Notes: generated from the letters alone by a model not told the origin. 64,000 bases of DNA from Site-B1 sp963722665 (GCA_963722665.1 CAVRNW010000042.1:1-64000); one strand, 5' to 3'; positions 37,342 to 46,728 are shown, numbered from the stretch's first letter. Numbers and translations: made by a program.

Positions 37342-38154
37342 CTATAAAGACTTAATAAGTTCTTCGAACAGAGTGATCATTTTAGGTTCTGCTTTGTTTG
37401 CCATTGCAATTATTTCAGGAATACTCACCGGTTTTAGGTTATCTGGGTCACATTCATCTGTCAGAACTGATATTGCTGCAGCCTTTAGGTTTAAATGGTT
37501 TGCCACAATAATTTCCGGTACCGTACTCATTCCAACTGCATCTGCTCCAATGATCTTTAACATTTTATATTCTGCTCTTGTTTCTAACTGGGGCCCAACA
37601 ACACTGGCATATGTCCCTTTGTGTAACCTTATTTCGTTGGCCTTTGCTATAGTTTCAAACTTTGTGTTTATTTCCTTGTCATATGGCTGGCTCATATCGG
37701 CAAATCGTTCACCTAATCTGGACACACCTTTAAAAGCCAGCGGTGAACCTCCTTGCAAATTGATATGGTCCTCAATGAGCATTAATTCACCTTTTTTAAA
37801 ATTAAGATTAACTGCTCCTGCAGCATTAGACACCAGTAAGGTCTTTATTCCCAATTTTTCCATAACACGAACCGGATAGGTTATGTCTTGGAATGTATAG
37901 CCCTCGTAAAGATGAAACCGTCCTTGCATAACGATAACTTTTTTACCTTCCAAATCCCCATAAATGAGCTTTCCTTTATGGAATTCGACCGTGGTGGTTG
38001 GAAAGTTGGGGATGTGGTTATAACTAACCTCATGTAAGACCTCAATTTTTTCCAATAGCAGGCCTAATCCGGTACCCAAGATAATTCCAACTTCGGGGTT
38101 TTCAAATCCTTTGTCTATTAAATAGTCGGTTGTTTTTTGTAAAAGCCTGATCAT
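37342..38154 (-). CDS. Purine-nucleoside phosphorylase
   Basis: A 270-residue trimeric-type PNP: VGIILGTGLGLLLEKIE, MQGRFHLYEGYT, SNAAGAVNLNFKKGEL and the C-terminal AISVLTDECDPDN. The enzyme splits purine nucleosides with phosphate. It is 1 base from the TIGR04282 glycosyltransferase gene. In the arsenosugar pathway ArsS makes an arsenical deoxyadenosine, and a phosphorylase is needed to remove adenine; this gene is a good candidate for that step, although normal purine salvage is also possible. Confidence 0.9.
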   Translation of the reverse strand: MIRLLQKTTDYLIDKGFENPEVGIILGTGLGLLLEKIEVLHEVSYNHIPNFPTTTVEFHKGKLIYGDLEGKKVIVMQGRFHLYEGYTFQDITYPVRVMEKLGIKTLLVSNAAGAVNLNFKKGELMLIEDHINLQGGSPLAFKGVSRLGERFADMSQPYDKEINTKFETIAKANEIRLHKGTYASVVGPQLETRAEYKMLKIIGADAVGMSTVPEIIVANHLNLKAAAISVLTDECDPDNLKPVSIPEIIAMANKAEPKMITLFEELIKSL

Positions 38155-38155
38155 T

Positions 38156-38821
38156 TTATATTATATATTTTTTGAAAGTATCTATATGTTTTAAATCCTC
38201 ATAAATATCTATATCATTTAGTGTTTCTAAAAGAAAAACCTTTTCATTTTTTAAGTTATGTAATGTATCCTTTAGAACGGTAGAATTACCCCAATTCTTA
38301 TTTAAAAATAGTTTTGAATTGATTTTTTTCATAGCTAAAAGATAATAACCACCATCTTGTGCAGGGCCAATAACAGTGTCATGATCGTCTAAGGATTCTA
38401 AAGCAAGATTTAAATGCTCTGTCTTTATATTAGGCACATCACTACCTACAATTAGGACCTTTTCGTATCCTAAAGAGAATAATTCTGTAAAAGCATTTGC
38501 CATACGGGTTCCGAGGTTATCACCTGCCTGAAGTTTTTTTCTAAACAGCATTGTATCCCAAATATCATTATTATTAATGAATTCAGAGTAAAAGACATAT
38601 CTATCTGCATTGGTTTTGCTAACGATATGTGCAGTATGCTTCAACAGATCATTATAAATTTCTAAAGCGGCTTCATCACCTATTGTTTTAGCCAGCCTTG
38701 TCTTGCATTTACCCAATTCGGGATTTCTCACAAAAATAATTATCGCTTTTTTTGAAGTTGGTAAATGAAAATTGGATCCGAGTTCATTTTCATTTGAGTT
38801 TTTATTTTTGAGTAAACCCAT
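38156..38821 (-). CDS. TIGR04282-family arsenosugar glycosyltransferase (DUF2064)
   Basis: A 221-residue nucleotidyl/glycosyltransferase-fold protein: AIIIFVRNPELGKCKTRLAK near the start, VLIVGSDVPNI (metal-binding Asp) and VIGPAQDGGYYLLAM. TIGR04282 proteins accompany ArsS in arsenosugar clusters. It starts where the rhodanese gene stops, without a gap. Confidence 0.88.
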   Translation of the reverse strand: MGLLKNKNSNENELGSNFHLPTSKKAIIIFVRNPELGKCKTRLAKTIGDEAALEIYNDLLKHTAHIVSKTNADRYVFYSEFINNNDIWDTMLFRKKLQAGDNLGTRMANAFTELFSLGYEKVLIVGSDVPNIKTEHLNLALESLDDHDTVIGPAQDGGYYLLAMKKINSKLFLNKNWGNSTVLKDTLHNLKNEKVFLLETLNDIDIYEDLKHIDTFKKYII

Positions 38822-39313
38822 TTAAAATATTTTAATTCCTTTTTTTAACCATTGACTCCATTCAGAAGAAAAAACATGAACCTTGTCTGTTTCTTCCTTG
38901 TCGGAATTGTATATCGGAAAATTATTATTCTTCCATTCAAAAACACCTCCATACAGGTTAAAGACATTGGAATACCCCGCTTTTTTAATTTTTTCAGCAA
39001 TATCTTCCGATCGAATCCCAACAGAACAATACACAACAATTTGTTCATTTTTATCTTTGATCCTGTCAAGAATAGTTTCTATTTTAAAATTATCAAAACC
39101 TACGTGCCAGGCGTTTTTAATTCTGCTGACGTCATACTCCTGTTGCTCGCGGGCATCTAATATTATGGCTTTTGTTTTTGGCATTGCTAACTCCTGTACA
39201 GAAATATATGGTATGCTGTGAGTGTTGAATTTATTGAGTAACTCTGAAATCGAATCCTGGGAAAAACTATGACAGACTGTTAGTATTAATAAGATTTGAG
39301 TAATTCGTTTCAT
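38822..39313 (-). CDS. Exported rhodanese-like protein
   Basis: The ATG at 39313 is preferred because a signal peptide, ITQILLILTVCHSFSQ, follows it. The 163-residue protein has the rhodanese fold with ILDAREQQEYDVSRI and the active loop VVYCSVGIRSEDIA holding the catalytic Cys. It lies between arsS and the TIGR04282 gene. Rhodaneses handle sulphane sulphur; a link to thio-arsenicals is only a guess. Confidence 0.82.
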   Translation of the reverse strand: MKRITQILLILTVCHSFSQDSISELLNKFNTHSIPYISVQELAMPKTKAIILDAREQQEYDVSRIKNAWHVGFDNFKIETILDRIKDKNEQIVVYCSVGIRSEDIAEKIKKAGYSNVFNLYGGVFEWKNNNFPIYNSDKEETDKVHVFSSEWSQWLKKGIKIF

Positions 39314-39327
39314 TTTCTTAAATAAAG

Positions 39328-40383
39328 TTAAGCAACAGTTCCCTGACAACTGCTTCCTGCTCCTGCTGTGCAACCATAACAATGTTGCGAAATTGCAATG
39401 TCCCTGTTTTGCAACAGGTTTTCATTGTATTCACTTATATGCTTTACTTTACTATTGACTTTAAGTTCCAGCATTTGATTGAAGTCACAGTCATAAAGCC
39501 ATCCATCCCAACTAACTGATATTGTGTTTGTGCACATCACATTTTGCACAGCTGAAGGGTTGTAAGCTTCAACGAGAGAATACATGTAATCTTTATAATT
39601 TTCAGAAGCAATAAGGTAATCTAAAAACCTGCTGATTGGAAGATTGGTAATTGTAAACAGATTATTAAAGTGAATACCGAAATCTTTTAGCAAAGCTTTT
39701 TTAAAATCTTTCTCCATAGATGGTTGATCACCAGGTAAAAAGGCTCCTGATGGATTATAAACAAGATCTAATTTAAGATCGCTATCCGGCATTCCATAAC
39801 CAACGGCATTGAGCTCCTGAAGGGCTTGAATGGATTTCGCAAAAACACCGTCACCCCTTTGCTTATCCGTTTTTCCTTGAGTCCAGTGTGGCATTGAGGA
39901 AACAACATGGATATTATGTTTTTTGAAGAACTCAGGCAGATCTTGATACTTTTTATTGGCTTTAATAATGGTAAGGTTAGAACGGACAATAAAATCCTGA
40001 ACACCAATTTTGGAGGCTTCCTCAACAAACCACCTGAAATTTGGGTTCATTTCCGGCGCTCCACCTGTAAGATCTAAGGTATGAGCCTCTGTTTTTTTTA
40101 TGACATCCAAACATTGTTGCATGGTTTCTTTGGTCATTATTTCCTCTCTGTCCGGACCTGCATCAACATGACAATGCGCACATACCTGATTGCACATGTA
40201 GCCAACATTTATTTGGAGGATCTCAATTTTTTTTGGTTTTAACGGGAATTGACCAGTTTCGGCTATTTTATCTTTAAATCGAGGTAAATCTTTGGTTTGA
40301 AAGATACCATTTGATAAAATTTCTAGCTGCCTTTTGGCATTTGCCAGTTCATTATGTCTTTTATGTAAGGATTTTAATTTCAT
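39328..40383 (-). CDS. arsS: Arsenosugar biosynthesis radical SAM protein ArsS
   Basis: A 351-residue radical SAM enzyme with CNQVCAHC (CxxxCxxC cluster motif) after INVGYM, and a C-terminal CYGCTAGAGSSCQG, as in ArsS. It attaches the 5'-deoxyadenosyl group of SAM to a methylated arsenical, forming the precursor of arsenosugars. Here it stands between an AhpD-like gene and a rhodanese gene. The methyltransferase ArsM that makes its substrate is not in this window. Confidence 0.93.
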   Translation of the reverse strand: MKLKSLHKRHNELANAKRQLEILSNGIFQTKDLPRFKDKIAETGQFPLKPKKIEILQINVGYMCNQVCAHCHVDAGPDREEIMTKETMQQCLDVIKKTEAHTLDLTGGAPEMNPNFRWFVEEASKIGVQDFIVRSNLTIIKANKKYQDLPEFFKKHNIHVVSSMPHWTQGKTDKQRGDGVFAKSIQALQELNAVGYGMPDSDLKLDLVYNPSGAFLPGDQPSMEKDFKKALLKDFGIHFNNLFTITNLPISRFLDYLIASENYKDYMYSLVEAYNPSAVQNVMCTNTISVSWDGWLYDCDFNQMLELKVNSKVKHISEYNENLLQNRDIAISQHCYGCTAGAGSSCQGTVA

Positions 40384-40399
40384 TAATTTGTTTAATCAT

Positions 40400-40460
40400 T
40401 GTCTCTTCGAGCTCAGTCAAGAAATAAAAAAAAAGGTCTCAACTACGCTCGTCTTGACCA
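40400..40460. repeat. Palindromic repeat copy upstream of arsS
   Basis: The sequence contains GTCTCTTCGAGCTCAGTC and, after an A run, a unit GGTCTC ... TACGCTCGTCTTGACC with self-complementary ends. It resembles the TCGA-rich units in the 26.7 and 36.0 kb inserts and separates arsS from the AhpD-like gene. Confidence 0.55.
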
Positions 40461-40466
40461 AATATT

Positions 40467-40802
40467 TTAAATATCCAATTTATTAACCTTATTCATCATT
40501 TGAACTCCATGAACAAGCGATGCACCTCCACGAATGGCACCGGCAACATGCAAGGCTTCCATCATTTCTTCTTTGGTGATCCCTCTTTTTAATCCATCGC
40601 CTGTATAGGCATCAATGCAGTACGGGCACTGTATAGTATGGGCCACTGCTAAAGCTATTAAAGACTTTTCTCTGGCAGTAAGGGCACCTTCTTCAAAGAC
40701 TTTATTATAGTATTCAAAGAATTTAGCACCTAACTCCTCATTCCAATCAGAAATATTTCCGAATTTTTTTAGGTCAGCCGGATCGTAATATGTCTTTTGC
40801 AT
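40467..40802 (-). CDS. AhpD-like arsenosugar-associated protein (carboxymuconolactone decarboxylase fold)
   Basis: A 111-residue protein with the CMD/AhpD fold: EGALTAREKSLIALAVAH and the redox pair CPYC in IQCPYCIDAYTGDG, and AIRGGASLVHGVQ near the end. Such a peroxidase-like protein regularly neighbours ArsS. It heads the arsenosugar genes on this strand. A thiol-dependent reduction of an arsenical or peroxide is plausible. Confidence 0.88.
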   Translation of the reverse strand: MQKTYYDPADLKKFGNISDWNEELGAKFFEYYNKVFEEGALTAREKSLIALAVAHTIQCPYCIDAYTGDGLKRGITKEEMMEALHVAGAIRGGASLVHGVQMMNKVNKLDI

Positions 40803-40901
40803 GCTTTTAAATTTTCACGGATTATTATTAAGACGGGAAAGTAATTAAAAGTTTACAAAACTTTTGTAATAAAACCTTAAATAATGAACGTGTGACATCC
40901 A

Positions 40902-41750
40902 TTATAGGCTCATCATATATTGCTTGGGAGTTGTGCCATATTTCTTTTTAAAGGCCGCAATAAAATGACTGGAAGTACTGTAGCCCACTTGTAAACTTAT
41001 CTCAGAAACATTGTGTTTTTTTGACAATAACATCTTTCGGGCATATTCTAATTTATAATCCAATAGGAAATTAAAAATAGAATCACCATAAATATGTTTA
41101 AACCCATCATTTAATTTAGGCAGAGTCAATCCAACTTCTTTTGCCAGATCATGCAATGAAGGTGGTTCAGACATATTAGTTATGACTATTTGTTTCACCT
41201 TTTTTATTTTATCCACGTTTTCCTCATCATCAAGGAACGGACAACTCTGATCACTATCCTCATTTTTATTAAAGTACAGGCTTAATAATTCAAACACCTT
41301 GCCTTTAGTATATAATTTTTGAAGTGATTCATGCATATTGTCATTGCAAATTTGATTGAGGACCAATATTTCTGAAGGGGTCAATTCTTTATCCAGATAA
41401 TATTTCTTGTCTTTATTTTCATCGTCCAGAAAATGTATAAGATCTGCAACCTGCGAAAAGAAAGAATGAAAAACTTTTATTGCAATGATTAAAATGACCT
41501 GTTTAGAATTGGCCTCTAAGCTAAGGTTTATAGGTAAGTTTTGATTAGGGTTATACAATAGAAGTGAGTTATTTTCTTTTATATCTATAGAGTAATGAGG
41601 TCCAAAATGAAGTTTTGTATTATTTTTTATGCAAAAATGCAACTGAATAAAAGTGCTGTTAACCTCCCTTTCATATTTGATAAGGTGAGGAGTGTCATTT
41701 TCTAATTTGACAAGGCTAAATCCTTCTTCAATAATTAATTCCTTGGTCAT
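40902..41750 (-). CDS. AraC-family transcriptional regulator
   Basis: A 282-residue regulator. The C-terminal 100 residues hold two helix-turn-helix motifs (SLHDLAKEVGLTLPKLNDGF and VSEISLQVGYSTSSHFIAAF); the N-terminal part is a sensor of unknown ligand. It is divergent from the TonB receptor and HmuY-like genes with a 190-base gap, and upstream of and on the same strand as the arsenosugar genes. Similar regulators control iron or haem receptors, so control of the receptor gene is likeliest. Confidence 0.88.
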   Translation of the reverse strand: MTKELIIEEGFSLVKLENDTPHLIKYEREVNSTFIQLHFCIKNNTKLHFGPHYSIDIKENNSLLLYNPNQNLPINLSLEANSKQVILIIAIKVFHSFFSQVADLIHFLDDENKDKKYYLDKELTPSEILVLNQICNDNMHESLQKLYTKGKVFELLSLYFNKNEDSDQSCPFLDDEENVDKIKKVKQIVITNMSEPPSLHDLAKEVGLTLPKLNDGFKHIYGDSIFNFLLDYKLEYARKMLLSKKHNVSEISLQVGYSTSSHFIAAFKKKYGTTPKQYMMSL

Positions 41751-41940
41751 ATTGTATCGATATATTTGAAAAAAAATAATTAATACCTAATGATAAAAAT
41801 CATATTATAAACGCTTCAAATATACTTATTTTACAGTGATTATAGCGAATAAAGTAGAAATTAAATTATATCGACACTTAAATTTCTTTAAGCGTTATTT
41901 TTTTAAAAAATAACGGATTATTTTCGCATCTGTTTTTAAT

Positions 41941-44049
41941 ATGAAAAAGAAAAAACATTTAAAATTAGCGATGCTTTTATTTCTGGTTGGGATAACTTAC
42001 TGCCATTCCCAGATCAAATTAAAAGACACTATAATCGAGCAAAAGCTGGATGAGGTTATAATTACAGCTACAAGAACCTATCGACAATTATCATCCCTGC
42101 CACTTCCTGCCCAAATTGTCACAAAAAAGGAATTAAAGCAAGCAAACAGAGTAAGATTAAATAACATTTTAAATGAACAGACCGGTTTAATAACTGTTCA
42201 GAATTTTATAGGTGGAGAAGGCATTCAAATGCAGGGGCTGGATTCTGAATATACCCTTGTTCTTGTTGATGGTGTGCCATTGGTTGGTCGGTCTGCCGGG
42301 ACTTTGGATATTAGTCGGGTTGCACTCGGTAATATTAAACAAATTGAAATAGTAAAGGGGGCATCTTCCAGTCTTTACGGGAGTGAGGCTCTGGGAGGGG
42401 TGATCAATATTATTACTGAAAATCCTAGTAAAAAAGGGTTTAAAGGCGAGTTGAATTATAATTATGGAACGTTCAACACCCATGATACCAATATAAATCT
42501 TGACTTTAAAAAGGAAAAATATTCAATAGGAGCATTTGTAAACAGGAACAGCAGCGATGGTTACAATTTAATTAATGCCGTTGACGTCAACACTATCGAT
42601 CCTTACACCAACTATACTTTTAATACAAAGCTTAATTACGACCTGAATGAAACCACAGAATTGTACGTTTCTGGCAGATACTTTACTCAGGATCAGGATT
42701 ATATTCCTACCGAGGAAGAAGCTGGAAAAATTCAGGTGAATGAATGGAATGCGCATGCAAAGTTACATCACACCTATAGTGATAAATGGAGCAGTTATTT
42801 TGAATTTTACGCCACACGATATAAAGCCGAAGATTATTTGAATACTGTTGCTGACAATTCCCTTTTAAGTGAAAGTGACTACAATGAAATATTGATCAGG
42901 CCGGAAATTCGTGCAACCTATAACCCTAATGAAAGATCATCTTTTATTGGCGGTATTGGATTGGATTATGAGACCTTGGAAAGAACTGATTTTAATATAG
43001 ACCCCATATTTAACTCACCTTATATATATCTGCAATATGATGTGGATCCAATCGATGAATTAAATGTTATTCTGGGTGCACGATTTGATAAACATAGTGA
43101 ATACAAATCTCAATTTAGCCCTAAAGCAGCCTTTAGATATGAATTAAATGACAAGTTAGCACTAAAAGGATCGGTTGGGTATGGATTCAAAGCCCCAGAT
43201 TTCAGACAACTTTATTTTGACTTTGCCGGATTTGCCGGATATACCATTTTAGGATACAATACCGTGACAACAAGAATTCCGGAATTAATTGCTATTGGGG
43301 AGATTGAAAGTGAAAATGATATTGTTGTGCCTTTATCGGTTTTTGAGGGTTCTTTAAGACCAGAGAATTCGGTCGGATTTAATGTAGGATTCAGTTATAA
43401 TCCGATACCAGAAGTTAAGGTCGAATTGAATGTGTTCAGAAATGACATTCAGGATCTGATCGATACTCAGCTTATAGCCAACAAAACTAATGGATCAGGA
43501 GTATACAGTTATTACAACGTAAATAATGCATTTACTCAAGGATTAGAGATAAACACATCATGGAAGCCTTCAAGCCGGTTAAAAATCTCCGGAGGATACC
43601 AATTGTTGTTTGCTAAGGATAAGGCGGCAGAGGACCTTTTTAAAAATGGACAAGCCTTTGCAAGTAGTCCTGGTTCACCTTCATTCCAACTTGATGAAAA
43701 TGATTATTTCGGGTTATTTAACAGGTCCAGGCACATGGCAAATTTAAAACTGTTCTATTCCTTTGATGATCTTGATTTGAGCACCAATTTAAGGGGAACA
43801 TACAGAAGCAAATATGGGCTGTTCGACACCAATAGCAATACGTATCTTGATAAATACGATGACTTTGTAGAGGCCTATAGCATTTGGAATTGGGCGATCA
43901 ACAAGACCTTTTATAAGAATTTCGAAATAGGATTTGGCATCGATAATATTTTTGATTTTACAGATATTCCGGAATCTGAAAACGATGTCGTATTTATCGG
44001 CAATATTCCAGGAAGAATAATTTATTCAAAACTTAATATTCAATTTTAA
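41941..44049 (+). CDS. TonB-dependent outer membrane receptor, probably for haem
   Basis: A 702-residue receptor: signal peptide, TonB box region (LDEVIITATRTYRQLSSLP), plug domain (GLDSEYTLVLVDGVPLVG, GSEALGGVINIIT) and a 22-strand type barrel ending in SKLNIQF with a terminal Phe. A haemophore-like HmuY gene follows it and an AraC regulator diverges from it, which points to haem uptake. Haem-binding residues cannot be assigned with certainty. Confidence 0.88.
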   Translation: MKKKKHLKLAMLLFLVGITYCHSQIKLKDTIIEQKLDEVIITATRTYRQLSSLPLPAQIVTKKELKQANRVRLNNILNEQTGLITVQNFIGGEGIQMQGLDSEYTLVLVDGVPLVGRSAGTLDISRVALGNIKQIEIVKGASSSLYGSEALGGVINIITENPSKKGFKGELNYNYGTFNTHDTNINLDFKKEKYSIGAFVNRNSSDGYNLINAVDVNTIDPYTNYTFNTKLNYDLNETTELYVSGRYFTQDQDYIPTEEEAGKIQVNEWNAHAKLHHTYSDKWSSYFEFYATRYKAEDYLNTVADNSLLSESDYNEILIRPEIRATYNPNERSSFIGGIGLDYETLERTDFNIDPIFNSPYIYLQYDVDPIDELNVILGARFDKHSEYKSQFSPKAAFRYELNDKLALKGSVGYGFKAPDFRQLYFDFAGFAGYTILGYNTVTTRIPELIAIGEIESENDIVVPLSVFEGSLRPENSVGFNVGFSYNPIPEVKVELNVFRNDIQDLIDTQLIANKTNGSGVYSYYNVNNAFTQGLEINTSWKPSSRLKISGGYQLLFAKDKAAEDLFKNGQAFASSPGSPSFQLDENDYFGLFNRSRHMANLKLFYSFDDLDLSTNLRGTYRSKYGLFDTNSNTYLDKYDDFVEAYSIWNWAINKTFYKNFEIGFGIDNIFDFTDIPESENDVVFIGNIPGRIIYSKLNIQF

Positions 44050-44153
44050 ATTAATTTATACACTATGAAACGAGCATGATAAGATTTTCTCACATAAAGA
44101 AATAATTAAGGGCGAGTTACATTTAACAATTAAAAATCAATAAACACAAACAA

Positions 44154-44789
44154 ATGAAAACAATTAAATTATTAACATTATTAGCAATTTTTATCGGATT
44201 CAGCTCATGTAGTAATGACGATGATGATCCGGTAGTTTTACAGGTTGAATCTGATTCAGTCTTAAATCTTTATGCACCACAAGAGGGTGGCATTGACCAA
44301 ATGGGAAATCCAGTTCCAGTTTCTGGCCCTTTTACTAAGTTTGATTTTTCTTCAGGAACAACTACAGCAAGCGAAACCGAATGGGACATTGCTTTTCGAG
44401 GAACGTCAATAATAATTAATGGTGGTGTTTCTTACGGTGCAACCGACGAACCGGACAGAAATGGCGATTCAGCTGCATATATTGCAACCAGCACTTTTGC
44501 TAATGTAGAATCTGTGAACACATCATCTTTGGAACAAGACTCAGTTAATGGTTATGTACTTGCAGATTGGTATACTTATACAGGACCTCCAAATCATTTG
44601 ATTCTTCCAACAGCAGGAAAAGTTATAGTCGTAAGAACACGTGATGGTAAATACGCAAAAATGGAAATATTGAGCTATTATAAAGACGCTCCGGAAGAAA
44701 TTTCAGCGGATGCTGCTGCTAATGATTCAAGATATTACACTTTCAATTTTGTATACCAGCCAAATGAAGGCACTTCAACATTTGAATAG
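44154..44789 (+). CDS. HmuY-family haem-binding lipoprotein
   Basis: A 211-residue lipoprotein with signal SSCSNDDDDP; the Asp run after Cys resembles a surface export signal. The HmuY-family features are present: TEWDIAFRGTSIIINGG and KVIVVRTRDGKYAKMEILSY. HmuY proteins capture haem at the surface and pass it to the TonB receptor, here the upstream gene. It is followed by a terminator. Confidence 0.87.
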   Translation: MKTIKLLTLLAIFIGFSSCSNDDDDPVVLQVESDSVLNLYAPQEGGIDQMGNPVPVSGPFTKFDFSSGTTTASETEWDIAFRGTSIIINGGVSYGATDEPDRNGDSAAYIATSTFANVESVNTSSLEQDSVNGYVLADWYTYTGPPNHLILPTAGKVIVVRTRDGKYAKMEILSYYKDAPEEISADAAANDSRYYTFNFVYQPNEGTSTFE

Positions 44790-44822
44790 TTATCCCAATA
44801 TTTAACTAACTAATTATTCAAG

Positions 44823-44852
44823 AAAACCCAAACAGAAATGTTTGGGTTTTTA
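44823..44852 (+). terminator. Rho-independent terminator after the HmuY-like gene
   Basis: A perfect 12-bp stem, AAAACCCAAACA/TGTTTGGGTTTT, with a GAAA loop and T tail. Confidence 0.88.
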
Positions 44853-44899
44853 AATCAATGGTTTTCCTTTTTTTAAATGGTTAATAATTTTATGAAATT

Positions 44900-45592
44900 A
44901 TGCACGCAATATCTGAATATATTCCAATTTTAACCACCATTTTTTCAATCTATTTTTTTATAGAAATCTTCTCCCATTACCTAAACAAACAAACAAAATA
45001 TTTATTGTGGTGGGCTATTGGAGTTTTAACTTTCGGACTGGGTACTTTAGCAGAAAGTATTAATGTTTTAGTAGGTTGGAGTGAAATAAATTTCAAGTAT
45101 TGGTATATAGTTGGCGCTTTGCTTGGAGGCTTTCCATTGGCTCAAGGAAGCGTGTATTTATTGATGAACCGTAAATTTGCTAATGCTACAACAATAATCT
45201 TTGTGATATTGATTTTGATAGCGTCATTTTTTGTAGTACTCTCGCCAATTGAACTGCCAGATGCATTTGATGGAAAGTTGACCGGAAAAGTATTTAGCTG
45301 GTCCTGGGTGCGTTCCTTTTCTCCGTTTATTAATCTTTATGCATTTTTATTTTTAGTTGGTGGGGCTATTTATTCTGCCATAAAATATTATAAAGTTGGT
45401 ATAAAAAAAGCACCATTTAGAGGTAATATTTTTATAGCGATTGGAGGGCTATTGCCTGGAATTGGAGGGTCATTTACTAGAGCCGGATATGTAGAAGTGC
45501 TTTATGTAACAGAATTCTTAGGTTTGCTTTTAATCTATTTTGGCTACAAAATAATAAAGGAGAATAAAATCAAAGTTTTATCCCGGAAGTAG
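44900..45592 (+). CDS. Seven-helix membrane protein of unknown function
   Basis: A 230-residue protein with about seven membrane helices, beginning MHAISEYIPILTTIFSIYFF and ending in a short basic tail. It contains GVLTFGLGTLAESINVLVG and GLLPGIGGSFTRAG. I do not recognise a family with a function. It follows the terminator of the haem genes and converges on the nitroreductase gene. Confidence 0.6.
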   Translation: MHAISEYIPILTTIFSIYFFIEIFSHYLNKQTKYLLWWAIGVLTFGLGTLAESINVLVGWSEINFKYWYIVGALLGGFPLAQGSVYLLMNRKFANATTIIFVILILIASFFVVLSPIELPDAFDGKLTGKVFSWSWVRSFSPFINLYAFLFLVGGAIYSAIKYYKVGIKKAPFRGNIFIAIGGLLPGIGGSFTRAGYVEVLYVTEFLGLLLIYFGYKIIKENKIKVLSRK

Positions 45593-45597
45593 ATGTG

Positions 45598-46326
45598 CTA
45601 TATTAATTTATAAACTTGCTCAAACGGAACCCTGAATCTGGGTCCATAAACTCCAGCCTCATCTCTTATCCCGCAACCAATGACCATCGTAATTTCAGAA
45701 TTCCGAGGCATTTTAAGTATTTTCTTTACTCGTAAGGTATCACTGCCTTCCATTGGGCAGGTATCATAACCAATAGCTGCCATACTGATCATGAAATTTT
45801 GAGCAGCCAATCCAGCACTTTTATGTGCTACAATTCTCATATCACTCTGCCTTGTTTGTCGGTAAACAGGACGAAATAAACCAACTATTTGAAAAACTAT
45901 AAATTTTAAAAACCCGAGAATGCCGAAAAGATCTGAGTATAAAATTGGAATTAATTTTTGGTAATACGATAAGGCCATTTTTTTGCGTTTTAATAAACGC
46001 TCTTCCAGATTAGGTTTGTCAAAAGCATCATTTAAAAAATCTATATTGTCTTTAGCCCGTTTTTTCCATAAACTTTTTTTTGCTACAACCACAACTAATT
46101 GTTGAGCAGTTTTAGCTGCATTTTGATCCATACAAGCTGTAGTTAGTTTTTTCAGGGTGTCTTTATCAGTTATATGATAAAATTCCCATAACTGTAAGTT
46201 GCTGCTTGTAGGTGCTAATGCGGCATTTTTAAGACATTGTTTAACCTGTTCTGCATCAATAGGCGTGTCCTTATAAACTCTTACTGAACGTCTGTAATTA
46301 ATGGCCTCTGTAACCGTTTTTTCCAT
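45598..46326 (-). CDS. Nitroreductase-family flavoprotein
   Basis: A 242-residue FMN-dependent nitroreductase: INYRRSVRVYKDTPID and APTSSNLQLWEFY for FMN binding, and IGYDTCPMEGSDTLRVKKIL and MVIGCGIRDEAGVYGPRFR at the C-terminus. The family reduces nitro compounds or quinones with NAD(P)H. A middle insertion (about residues 85-150) is longer than in minimal members. The natural substrate is unknown. Confidence 0.88.
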   Translation of the reverse strand: MEKTVTEAINYRRSVRVYKDTPIDAEQVKQCLKNAALAPTSSNLQLWEFYHITDKDTLKKLTTACMDQNAAKTAQQLVVVVAKKSLWKKRAKDNIDFLNDAFDKPNLEERLLKRKKMALSYYQKLIPILYSDLFGILGFLKFIVFQIVGLFRPVYRQTRQSDMRIVAHKSAGLAAQNFMISMAAIGYDTCPMEGSDTLRVKKILKMPRNSEITMVIGCGIRDEAGVYGPRFRVPFEQVYKLI

Positions 46327-46431
46327 GATGAAATATTCTATTTTATAAAGAAAGTAATATTAGCATAAAATAGATGAGCAATTCAATTTTATTTTTAATT
46401 ATAATAAACGAATAATTTGTAATTTTAAAAT

Positions 46432-46701
46432 ATGGGAAAAGGCTTGTTTATAATGATTGCGATTTTTCTTCTTGTTGGGATGGCCCATTTTATATCACTA
46501 AGAATGGAAAAAATCTCAACAAAATCTAAATCCAAATTAAGAAAGGTATTCTGGTATTTTTACGGTGGTTATTTTCTCTTTTATGGAATATTCAGAAATA
46601 TTGAAGATAATTGGAATGTTCTAGGCATCCTTTTTATTTTAATTAGTCTCTCGGTTTTGATACTGAACTTTCTGGGAAAGATCGAAACAAGATCCAATTA
46701 G
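46432..46701 (+). CDS. Small hypothetical membrane protein
   Basis: An 89-residue protein with about three membrane helices (LFIMIAIFLLVGMAHFISL, YFYGGYFLFYGIF and LGILFILISLSVLILNFLG). It has no recognisable domain. It lies between the divergent nitroreductase gene and the tRNA terminator. Confidence 0.55.
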   Translation: MGKGLFIMIAIFLLVGMAHFISLRMEKISTKSKSKLRKVFWYFYGGYFLFYGIFRNIEDNWNVLGILFILISLSVLILNFLGKIETRSN

Positions 46702-46728
46702 CGAAGCATCTTATTGCCTATAATAAAC

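Noticed and set aside
37289..37879. A 196-codon open frame on the plus strand
   Set aside because: It is antisense to the well-conserved purine nucleoside phosphorylase gene and has no recognisable domain; it is a shadow of that gene.
40846..40865. Palindrome AAAAGTTTACAAAACTTTT as an operator
   Set aside because: It is an A/T-only repeat in an AT-rich gap and could arise by chance; no second copy was found near related genes.
41761..41768. TATATTTG as the promoter of the TonB receptor gene
   Set aside because: It lies about 170 bases upstream of the start, right beside the divergent regulator start, and has no -33 box at the usual distance.
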